From the IMG/VR virus record IMGVR_UViG_3300042327_000272, positions 1 through 35,124 of that record: a stretch of DNA of 35,124 bases; one strand, 5' to 3'. Numbering within the stretch: the first letter of the stretch is position 1; each line of letters opens with the position of its first letter. The stretch comes from a virus. The notes under the pieces are model-generated. The model was not told where the DNA came from and ran no database searches. It saw only the letters and a list, made by a program, of their open reading frames with translations. Below, piece after piece: positions 29,947 to 35,124 of this stretch. Made by a program: the position numbers and the translations under genes.

Positions 29947-29975
29947 TTGAAGATTGCTAGATTGTGTGGTATAAT
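29947..29975 (+). promoter_or_regulatory. Host sigma70-type promoter P6
   Basis: TTGAAG (29947-29952), 17-base spacer, TATAAT (29970-29975) with the TGTGG extension and GCAATCG downstream. Confidence 0.75.
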
Positions 29976-30030
29976 GCAATCGTTGCCGTAAGGCTTTGGT
30001 CCTAAGTATGACCTAAGGTAAAACTACTAG

Positions 30031-30059
30031 TTGCAATGTGTCGAAAGATGTGTTACAAT
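30031..30059 (+). promoter_or_regulatory. Host sigma70-type promoter P7
   Basis: TTGCAA (30031-30036), 17-base spacer, TACAAT (30054-30059) with a TGTGT extension and GCAGTTA downstream, identical in its downstream bases to P4. Confidence 0.74.
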
Positions 30060-30119
30060 GCAGTTAACGTAGTCGTGATGACTATACGTAGGTTGGTTGA
30101 GTAGCGTGTGCCTTAGGGT

Positions 30120-30130
30120 TGTGCTATAAT
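30120..30130 (+). promoter_or_regulatory. Host sigma70-type promoter P8 (extended -10)
   Basis: TGTGCTATAAT, a perfect -10 with the same extension as P2. No well-spaced -35 is visible. It is the last clear member of the array; about 530 bases of leader separate it from the first early gene. Confidence 0.62.
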
Positions 30131-30659
30131 GCTTATCTATGAAGACGGCTTTGATAGTTGTGTGCCTAGTTGATAGGCGTAGTGGTGAACCGATATACCA
30201 CTAATGGCAACTTATGCCCGAGGGATGTACGTAGGGTGGATTGTGTGTACATGCACATCACTTACGGGTTGAACGCACACTATGGCTGTAAGGTTGTAGT
30301 TACGTCTAGTTGACTCTAGACCAAGTTGCACTATGCTCGTAAGGTTTATGTGTGGGGGTTTGCACAGAATACCTAGCAAGGCTTACAGTATTTGATAACC
30401 AAGTTGTATCTGTAGGCGTTGCATGGGTTATACACTAGGCTAAGGGCCGAACTACGTATAGGATAGACAAAGCTCTATCTGTAAGCATGGTTGATGCCGC
30501 ATACTTAATCCGAAGAATCGTACCCAAAGTGCATTAGGTTGAAACATTACCCGTATTGCCATGATGGCGGGTCGTTAGGTGTGCCGTACATGCCGATTGT
30601 ACTAATCGGTTAACCATGCTTTCAGCTAGGGCTTTCCTAGTTTACTCTGAAAGACTCAC
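30131..30659 (+). other. Long early leader, no convincing gene, several hairpins
   Basis: No convincing gene longer than about 22 codons is seen. GTAAGGYTT motifs occur at 30288 and 30339 (also at 29694, 29868 and 29988 between the promoters). CCGATT (30593-30598) pairs with AATCGG (30604-30609). Just before the first early gene, TTTCAG (30620-30625) pairs with CTGAAA (30647-30652) around an inner CTAGG-GCTTT-CCTAG hairpin. Two 21-22-codon frames begin near the P8 start point. Such a long structured leader may hold RNase III sites or part of the terminal repeat. Confidence 0.55.
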
Positions 30660-31178
30660 ATGGAATTGAAAGTATTGAATAAGAAGATTGCTGCGCTCAA
30701 GAAGTCTAACGCTAAGGTGCGTGATGACATCCAAGCTCTCGGTCTGGTGTGTCTCGCTCACATTGAAGCTCATGGTGATGTTACGCCATTGAACAATCTG
30801 TACGATGCTCTCATCAAGACGCAGCATCAAGCGTTCGCTGAGTGGGCATTCTCGTTCGGCAAGGTGTCTAAGAACACCAATGCCAAGACTAAGGAAGCCA
30901 TGCCCTTGGCTTATGACAAGTCCAAGAAGACTGACATTGAAGCTGCCACGGCTAAGCCTTGGTTTGACTTCGCTGATGACAAGGCTAAAGCTACGGCTAA
31001 GGCGTTCGACTTCCAAGCTGCTGTGATGTCGTTGCTCAAGAAAGCTGCGGCTGCGGGTATCGACCATTCCAAGTTGGTTGCAGTTGCTGCTGTGGCTGAC
31101 ATCAAGGCTGAGAAAGTGCCTGCCACGGTCATGACTGCTGAGCAAGCTGCTGCATCTGTGGGTGAGGCTATCGTCTAA
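30660..31178 (+). CDS. First early protein, unknown, Ala/Lys-rich helical
   Basis: A 172-aa protein, likely the first translated early gene. It is mostly helical with many Ala and Lys residues: MELKVLNKKIAALKKSNAKV at the start, TQHQAFAEWAFSFGKVSKNT in the middle, FDFQAAVMSLLKKAAAAGID later, and an Ala-rich end. No catalytic motif or membrane segment is visible. The ribosome site is weak (GAAAG), with a hairpin directly upstream that may influence initiation. First early genes in T7-group phages often counter host defence or redirect host functions, but nothing here shows which. Confidence 0.72.
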   Translation: MELKVLNKKIAALKKSNAKVRDDIQALGLVCLAHIEAHGDVTPLNNLYDALIKTQHQAFAEWAFSFGKVSKNTNAKTKEAMPLAYDKSKKTDIEAATAKPWFDFADDKAKATAKAFDFQAAVMSLLKKAAAAGIDHSKLVAVAAVADIKAEKVPATVMTAEQAAASVGEAIV

Positions 31179-31191
31179 AGTACAGCCAGTT

Positions 31192-31212
31192 GGTCATACC
31201 CTCGGTGTGGCC
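31192..31212 (+). other. Intergenic hairpin, possible RNase III site
   Basis: GGTCATACC (31192-31200) pairs with GGTGTGGCC (31204-31212), nine pairs with two G-T wobbles, followed by TTCTG. A similar hairpin followed by TTCTG is found at 34085-34104. Confidence 0.5.
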
Positions 31213-31241
31213 TTCTGAGTGTTCTTTAACATGGAGAGACT

Positions 31242-31499
31242 ATGCGAACATCTGAAACTGCTAAGCTGATGGCGGCTGTGCAGACACGCCTTCTTAAGGC
31301 TGGTGTGCCTGCCAGCGATGCTGTAACCTTTGTTGAGCACGCCGTTGCTTACGCAATGGTTTACCGTGATACGCCTGTTGAGGAAGTCCTTGAACGTAGC
31401 TTTGAATACCGGCTGGGTGATTGGATGCTTGGTGCGTTCATCTATGCAGAGACACCCGAGGGCAATGCCTACTGGTGGGCCTTGCAACAGGGGCTGTAA
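31242..31499 (+). CDS. Small early protein of unknown function
   Basis: An 85-aa helical protein with GGAGA before ATG 31242. It reads SETAKLMAAVQTRLLKAGVP, then DAVTFVEHAVAYAMVYRDTP and a Trp/Tyr-rich end (FIYAETPEGNAYWWALQQGL). It stops one base before the kinase-like gene, so the two are co-translated. No family is recognised. Confidence 0.68.
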   Translation: MRTSETAKLMAAVQTRLLKAGVPASDAVTFVEHAVAYAMVYRDTPVEEVLERSFEYRLGDWMLGAFIYAETPEGNAYWWALQQGL

Positions 31500-31500
31500 C

Positions 31501-32046
31501 ATGTTACAGCAAGAAATGTTTACTAATGCCAAGCACGGTGAGTTGCTTGGCTCTGGTATGTACTCAAGTGCGTACCGCTTGTCCAATGGCCTTGTCATGA
31601 AGCATGGCCGGAATGACGGTACACGCAACTGGCTTGAGTTCTGTATGCATGAGCGTCAAGAGCCTCGCTTGTTGTCGCTCATGCCAGAGGTGTACCAAGT
31701 GGTATCTATTGGTGATGACCGCTACATGGCGATCATGCCTGAGTACCGCCGCGTTCTACCCACTGGTTGGTGGGGTGAAGATGAGACTGCCAAGAGGGAC
31801 TATGCTGGCTGCTGTGTAGCAGAACACCCAGAGTTTGAAGAGGTGTGCTTCCGCTTCCGCCAGTACATGAAACAGTTTGAGGGCTTTGATAGGACTGACG
31901 ACAACCATCGCCTCATGAACGACACCCATACAGATAACGTCATGTTGTGCCCTACTCGGGGCGTTGTCATCACTGACCCTTGCTGCTGGGAATACTTCAA
32001 AGTATTGCGGCCCGTTGACCTTGAGTTGACTCACACGGTACACTAG
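31501..32046 (+). CDS. Protein kinase domain, T7 gp0.7-like
   Basis: A 181-aa protein from ATG 31501, directly after the preceding stop. It matches the kinase part of T7 gp0.7: a glycine loop LLGSGMYSSAYRL (T7 has LGNGHFSAAYS), an ATP-binding Lys in L-V-M-K34-H-G, EFCMHE, PEVYQVVSIGDDRYMAIMPE, then the catalytic loop H143-T-D145-N146-V-M and the metal-binding I-T-D159-P. T7 gp0.7 phosphorylates host proteins and, through a separate C-terminal part, helps shut off host transcription. Here the protein ends soon after the DP motif, so only the kinase half is present. It may act on host RNA polymerase, ribosomes or RNase proteins. Confidence 0.82.
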   Translation: MLQQEMFTNAKHGELLGSGMYSSAYRLSNGLVMKHGRNDGTRNWLEFCMHERQEPRLLSLMPEVYQVVSIGDDRYMAIMPEYRRVLPTGWWGEDETAKRDYAGCCVAEHPEFEEVCFRFRQYMKQFEGFDRTDDNHRLMNDTHTDNVMLCPTRGVVITDPCCWEYFKVLRPVDLELTHTVH

Positions 32047-32105
32047 TGTCGCCTTCCTGAGCGTATCAGGCTCCGAAAGCAAGCATGGCTTAGGGTAAGG
32101 TCACA

Positions 32106-32219
32106 ATGCCGGTACCTAGACGTTACGTAGGTAGTGCCATTGCCTCGGCACGTAAACGGCTACTTGAGAACGCTCTCCTTAGCCCATTGGCCCGCAAAAT
32201 TCGGATTCCGTGGGACTAG
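32106..32219 (+). CDS. Possible small basic protein
   Basis: A 37-codon frame with TAAGG ending 5 bases before ATG 32106. The product (start MPVPRRYVGSAIASARKRLL, end ARKIRIPWD) is strongly basic and could bind nucleic acid or a host enzyme. It lies alone between the kinase and a tiny membrane gene. Size makes chance possible, but the ribosome site and composition favour a real gene. The start region also holds a degraded GGTACCTA fragment of the promoter motif. Confidence 0.45.
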   Translation: MPVPRRYVGSAIASARKRLLENALLSPLARKIRIPWD

Positions 32220-32255
32220 GAGTGCGCTTTTGCACCCAAACAATAGGAGGTTAAC

Positions 32256-32360
32256 ATGAGCGGTGGGTGGGAACCGCGTAACCCTAACCGTGATGGTGAC
32301 TGGCTAGTGATATTCTTTATCATGTGCTTGTTCGCTTCTACATTCAGGGGTTGCGCATGA
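32256..32360 (+). CDS. Tiny membrane protein
   Basis: A 34-aa product with a strong ribosome site (AGGAGG, 32245-32250) before ATG 32256. After a polar start (SGGWEPRNPNRDGD), WLVIFFIMCLFASTF forms a single membrane segment, followed by RGCA. The stop overlaps the next gene start as ATGA, so it is in a coupled pair. No family is recognised; small membrane early proteins often alter host envelope or defence functions. Confidence 0.6.
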   Translation: MSGGWEPRNPNRDGDWLVIFFIMCLFASTFRGCA

Positions 32361-32527
32361 GTATAGCATCTGAACTACGTCGGCTTGATGCACCACGTAA
32401 GGTGGTCGAGGCCGGTGAAGAGATTGACAAGCAAGTGCAGGCCAAGTTGCTTGTGTCCGTAACCTTGAGTGACTACGTTAAGTCGTGGGTCACCCGTAAC
32501 ATGGGGAACAATCGGTATGGTCGCTAG
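32357..32527 (+). CDS. Small early protein of unknown function
   Basis: A 56-aa protein coupled (ATGA) to the tiny membrane gene; that overlap fixes the start at 32357 instead of a longer frame from 32324. It is helical and charged: SIASELRRLDAPRKVVEAGE, then QAKLLVSVTLSDYVKSWVTR. The region before the end resembles a short dimerisation helix. Its end overlaps the next gene by 11 bases. No family is recognised. Confidence 0.6.
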   Translation: MSIASELRRLDAPRKVVEAGEEIDKQVQAKLLVSVTLSDYVKSWVTRNMGNNRYGR

Positions 32528-32882
32528 ACTGGTTACAATGAACATTGGGCTGTCGTGCCCCACGTTCTTGATGCCCGCATCACAGACCCGACACACGCTA
32601 GCCTCGCGGCAGGTTATGGCGGGGCGACTGATGCCTAACTTCATGCAGGTGCGTCAAGTCAAGCAAGTGATTGTGCCTCGCCATGTGTACGGCGGTGAGC
32701 CAGTGCTTGTGGTCAGCGCCCTGTACGAGCCTGAGAAGTTTGACTGGGCCTTGTACGACCTGTTGATAGCAATGGAGCAAGACTGCTGCGCTATCCTGTG
32801 CCATGCAACTGATGAGGGTGTACTCTTCGGCCCACATGCCGACAAGTGGGGCACCTTTAACCGTAACTACTTTGTAATGTAG
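32517..32882 (+). CDS. Early protein of unknown function
   Basis: About 121 aa from ATG 32517, with GGGGA about 11 bases upstream; ATG 32538 is an alternative without a ribosome site. The C-terminal two thirds look well folded: VKQVIVPRHVYGGEPVLVVS, ALYEPEKFDWALYDLLIAME and a final DEGVLFGPHADKWGTFNRNY. The Cys pair in QDCCAILCHATDEG could bind metal but no clear motif is present. No family is recognised. Confidence 0.6.
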   Translation: MVARLVTMNIGLSCPTFLMPASQTRHTLASRQVMAGRLMPNFMQVRQVKQVIVPRHVYGGEPVLVVSALYEPEKFDWALYDLLIAMEQDCCAILCHATDEGVLFGPHADKWGTFNRNYFVM

Positions 32883-32892
32883 GGAGATTGAC

Positions 32893-33408
32893 ATGAGCTT
32901 TAAAATCGGTGACCGCGTTGTGGTTAGTAACTGGTCTGGAGACGAGTGCTACGGACAAGGCTGGGTTGGTACTGTGACAGAACTTTGCAGCTACGTCCGT
33001 GTTTTGTTTGACTCTGGCCGCCGTGGAGGCTACCTTGTTAATGCGTATGAGCTGTCTTTGTACACCGAGCCCAAGGCAGCAGCTATTGCCGGTGGCTTGC
33101 AACCTCACAGCGTCGGTGACCTGTACCCACTGGCCGTTGTGACCTACGCTAACGGCGAAGGCACGGCGATCTTTGTAGAGAACCTGCAAGATGGCACTGT
33201 TGCTGTGTTGCGTGATAACTCCTCGTACCCATACGAGTTTGACTCACACGACCAAGCCTTAGCGGCTATCGAAAAGGGCGGATTGATCTTTGCCAAGGGC
33301 CGCCCACACTACGTAGCATCGGCCGATGTGTGGGTACTGTACAACGAGACTAATCCGGTGCGTGTGGTGCGCTTGCACAACATGCTACACCGTAACGAAT
33401 CACAGTAA
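32893..33408 (+). CDS. Early protein with KOW/SH3-like N-terminal domain
   Basis: A 171-aa protein with GGGAGA before ATG 32893. Residues 1-60 match a KOW/SH3-like barrel: FKIGDRVVVSNW, GWVGTVTELCSYVRVLFDSG and NAYELSLY, as in small phage proteins and ribosome- or polymerase-binding barrels. The second half (PLAVVTYANGEGTAIFVENL onward) is a separate mixed domain ending in a basic region. Function is unknown; a nucleic-acid or host RNA polymerase interaction is only a guess from the barrel. Confidence 0.68.
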   Translation: MSFKIGDRVVVSNWSGDECYGQGWVGTVTELCSYVRVLFDSGRRGGYLVNAYELSLYTEPKAAAIAGGLQPHSVGDLYPLAVVTYANGEGTAIFVENLQDGTVAVLRDNSSYPYEFDSHDQALAAIEKGGLIFAKGRPHYVASADVWVLYNETNPVRVVRLHNMLHRNESQ

Positions 33409-33462
33409 GGCAAAGCTAGCCTTAACGTGTAGCTGGTCACGACGGTGACAACATTCCTAGCC

Positions 33463-33585
33463 CAGCCCCTACGGGCTGCTAAGGTGGGTACGGTAACCCA
33501 CGGCGCGTAGCTACTAGGGTGCAGCCACTTGGACAGCTCATACGTACTGAACGTAACCTGTCCTCGTGAGTGCATCTTCGCACTC
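33463..33585 (+). other. Hairpin-rich intergenic leader
   Basis: The gap 33409-33628 holds no ATG and no gene but three hairpins: CAGCCC-CTAC-GGGCTG (33463-33478), GTGGGT with ACCCAC (33484-33501), and GAGTGC-ATCTTC-GCACTC (33568-33585). They may be RNase III processing sites or regulate the next gene. No T run follows any of them. Confidence 0.55.
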
Positions 33586-33628
33586 GGTAAGTAACCCTTA
33601 CTGTTAACCCAAACCAATAGGAAATCAT

Positions 33629-34066
33629 ATGACAGAAACTACCAACACCACTTCCGCTAAGACCGTGCTGACCAAAGACGAAAAGATTGCGGCCATCGTT
33701 GCCCAGATTGCGAAGCTCGAACTGCGCAAGTACAACTTGGAGAACGACATCGCTGAGCCAGCCCGTGCCAAGAAGGAAGTTGTGTTGCCCGAAGTTGGTG
33801 CTACCGTGTCCTTTGTGTACGGTCGCAAGACTGCTACGACTGAGCCCAAGACCATCACTGGTACTGTGGTTGCGGTCAAGCCTGCCACCGTTGACGGTGA
33901 GAAGAAGCTGCCCGCTCAGGTCAAGGTGTCCTACGGCGAAGGCTTCGATGCCGCATTCGCTGTGGTCTACCCTGCTCAACTGACCGTCATCAACGGCGAG
34001 CAGCAAGAGCAGGACGACGAGCAGCCCCAGTCTGTGACCGACTTGTACAACGGCACCGCCGAATAA
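33629..34066 (+). CDS. Early protein of unknown function, coiled coil plus beta domain
   Basis: A 145-aa protein preceded by AGGAAA. Residues 13-50 form a charged helix (KDEKIAAIVAQIAKLELRKY). Residues 52-120 look like a small beta barrel (EVGATVSFVYGRKTA, KTITGTVVAVKPA, AQVKVSYGEGFDAAFAVVYP). The acidic Gln-rich tail (QQEQDDEQPQSV) suggests protein binding. Structural hairpins lie on both sides of the gene, so its mRNA may be processed separately. No family is recognised. Confidence 0.68.
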   Translation: MTETTNTTSAKTVLTKDEKIAAIVAQIAKLELRKYNLENDIAEPARAKKEVVLPEVGATVSFVYGRKTATTEPKTITGTVVAVKPATVDGEKKLPAQVKVSYGEGFDAAFAVVYPAQLTVINGEQQEQDDEQPQSVTDLYNGTAE

Positions 34067-34084
34067 GCTAAGGCTTAGACAGTT

Positions 34085-34124
34085 GGGGATGGGTAACCGT
34101 CCCCTTCTGCCTGCGTCTTGCAGG
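34085..34124 (+). other. Intergenic hairpin pair before a small basic gene
   Basis: GGGGATGG (34085-34092) pairs with CCGTCCCC (34097-34104) around a GTAA tetraloop (one G-T wobble). A second hairpin, CCTGC-GTCTT-GCAGG (34110-34124), follows. TTCTG lies between them, as after the hairpin at 31192. A processing or regulatory role is inferred. Confidence 0.55.
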
Positions 34125-34143
34125 TTCATACTAAGGAACACTC

Positions 34144-34383
34144 ATGGCAAACAAACAAAAAGCATGGCGCTCTGCTGGCAAAGGTCGCAAGGCTAAGATC
34201 AATCATGTCAAGCTGCTGCCCACACCCAGCTTCCTGTTCATGGGGCTGATGATGAAGGCTGGGTTGTATGACCCGCTGCCACCAGTTGACCGCTTGCCTC
34301 TGCCACCTTCGTCGGCTATGCGTCAGTCTGGTAAGTCGTGGCTGACCCGAGCATGGGCACGGGCTAAAGGCCTGTTTGCTTAA
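34144..34383 (+). CDS. Small basic protein of unknown function
   Basis: A 79-aa protein with AAGGA before ATG 34144. It is rich in Lys and Arg at both ends (MANKQKAWRSAGKGRKAKIN and SWLTRAWARAKGLF) with a Pro/Leu-rich middle (PLPPVDRLPLPPSS). It could bind DNA. Its stop overlaps the primase start as TAATG, which links it to the replication genes. No family is recognised. Confidence 0.65.
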   Translation: MANKQKAWRSAGKGRKAKINHVKLLPTPSFLFMGLMMKAGLYDPLPPVDRLPLPPSSAMRQSGKSWLTRAWARAKGLFA

Positions 34384-35124
34384 TGTCACTTAGTCCCGCA
34401 TCGTGGGTTCACCATACCACTAACCTCCGCATGGGGGATAGGGTTAGAGTGGACCATGACTGTGGGGCGGGACGAACACTGACAGTTCGACGCGATGAGC
34501 GCGGACTCCATGCCTTCTGCTTCCGTTGTAACGACAGCGGCTGGCAGCCACCCGAGCCTGAGCCTCTTGAGGCCCGCTTGGCTAGGCTAGCTGCCGCTAA
34601 CACGGAGGACACGTTAGCATGTACGTCAGTGGGGTTGCCCGCCCCAATGGTCAGATCGTGGGACGAGTGGCCCGCACCAGCGCGGCTGTGGCTTTTGAAA
34701 GCAGGCCTCTCACGGGCCGATCTGCCCCGGCTGGGGGCCTACTATCACCCGCCCACCAATCGCGTCGTGTTGCCCGTTCTGGTGGATTCTCGGGTGGTTT
34801 TCTGGCAGGCCCGCAGCATAGATGGCAGGCTTCCAAAATATCTGGCACCGCCAGTCAACAAGGCTACCTTCATCCCCGTGTATGGTAGCGCAGAAGATGT
34901 TACCCTTACGGAAGACATCCTCTCAGCATACAAGGTGGGTAAGGTGGGCGAGGCGTGGAGCATGATGGGTACCTCAGCTAGTGCCCTCATGCTCGGTCGC
35001 TTAGCTTCACGCGGGTGCAAGGTCAACGTCTGGTTAGACCCCGATGCTGCTGGCCGCAAGGCAGTAGCTAAACTGATGCCGCAGTTACAAGCATTCGGCA
35101 TAAAGGCTATGGATATACGCTCGG
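34383..35124 (+). CDS. DNA primase, T7 gp4-type N-terminal part (truncated by window end)
   Basis: The frame from ATG 34383 runs open to the end of the window (247 codons). A zinc-binding region has H25-D-C27 and C46-F-R-C49, as in T7-type primases. A TOPRIM domain follows: FIPVYG, then L-T-E177-D-I-L-S-A with the catalytic Glu, a MMGTSASALMLGRLASRG helix, and W-L-D219-P-D221-A-A-G with the metal-binding DxD. It makes RNA primers for lagging-strand synthesis. In phiKMV-like phages primase and helicase are separate genes; whether a helicase domain follows cannot be seen. The start overlaps the preceding stop (TAATG). Confidence 0.85.
   Translation, partial: MSLSPASWVHHTTNLRMGDRVRVDHDCGAGRTLTVRRDERGLHAFCFRCNDSGWQPPEPEPLEARLARLAAANTEDTLACTSVGLPAPMVRSWDEWPAPARLWLLKAGLSRADLPRLGAYYHPPTNRVVLPVLVDSRVVFWQARSIDGRLPKYLAPPVNKATFIPVYGSAEDVTLTEDILSAYKVGKVGEAWSMMGTSASALMLGRLASRGCKVNVWLDPDAAGRKAVAKLMPQLQAFGIKAMDIRS

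Noticed and set aside
32109-32124. GGTACCTAGACGTTAC resembles the phage promoter motif
   Set aside because: Only the first eight bases match well; the conserved TATACTAC core is broken, and it falls inside a small reading frame.
1-35124. CRISPR arrays, rRNA genes, insertion sequences, integrase or repressor genes
   Set aside because: No regularly spaced repeats, no rRNA-like sequence and no transposase, integrase or repressor signatures were seen; the gene set is that of a strictly lytic podovirus as far as the window shows.

Overview
The window is part of a podovirus genome of the T7 supergroup (Autographiviridae type). Every supported gene is on the + strand and genes are packed tightly, with many ATGA or TAATG overlaps. 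The window contains a single-subunit RNA polymerase, a T7-style connector/scaffold/capsid/tail-tube/internal-protein series, a T7-type tail fibre N-terminus and T7-type terminases. The polymerase lies directly upstream of the structural genes instead of among the early genes, which is the phiKMV-like arrangement. The host is not identifiable from sequence alone; SAR-type endolysin, Rz and Rz1 genes imply a Gram-negative host.

Layout. (1) 1-5677: end of the DNA-metabolism block, with two tandem endonuclease VII-like genes (the first cut by the window edge), a DnaQ-like exonuclease with a zinc ribbon, a dATP/dGTP diphosphohydrolase-type protein, a small unknown gene, an ATP-dependent DNA ligase and the phage RNA polymerase. 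(2) 5683-20991: virion genes, comprising two small unknowns, a gp7.3-like protein, portal, scaffold, major capsid protein, a strong terminator, tail tubular A and B, and three internal virion proteins, the last with a glucosaminidase-like N-terminus and an HExxH motif. A promoter-like motif and a UUCG terminator follow. (3) 21000-28961: tail fibre and probable assembly factor, small membrane protein, gp17.5-like holin, TerS, TerL, an Ig-like protein, SAR endolysin, an SprT-like metalloprotein, Rz, a PD-(D/E)XK nuclease, Rz1, a virion-like gene that appears split by a frameshift in a (GT)4 tract, and a 53-aa gene. (4) 28962-30659: about 1.7 kb with no convincing gene. It holds a large folded RNA element, CTAG-rich short repeats, a phage promoter and about eight tandem host sigma70-type promoters. 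(5) 30660-35124: early genes, including a gp0.7-like kinase domain, several unknowns separated by hairpins, and the start of a T7-type primase that runs off the window.

Late genes, then the noncoding block, then early genes follow in that order, so the window crosses the junction between genome right end and left end. It therefore looks like an excerpt of a circularised assembly. Genes expected between primase and endonuclease VII (helicase, DNA polymerase and others) are absent here and presumably lie outside the window.

A likely expression scheme: host RNA polymerase initiates at the sigma70 array and transcribes early genes through to the polymerase gene. The phage enzyme then uses a recurring 14-base motif, GGWACCTATACTAC. 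Exact copies lie at 5683, 8925, 23062 and 29367 and a variant lies at 20955, placed after the polymerase gene and before the capsid, fibre, holin/terminase and early blocks. The motif is inferred to be the phage promoter from its sequence identity and placement, without experimental evidence.
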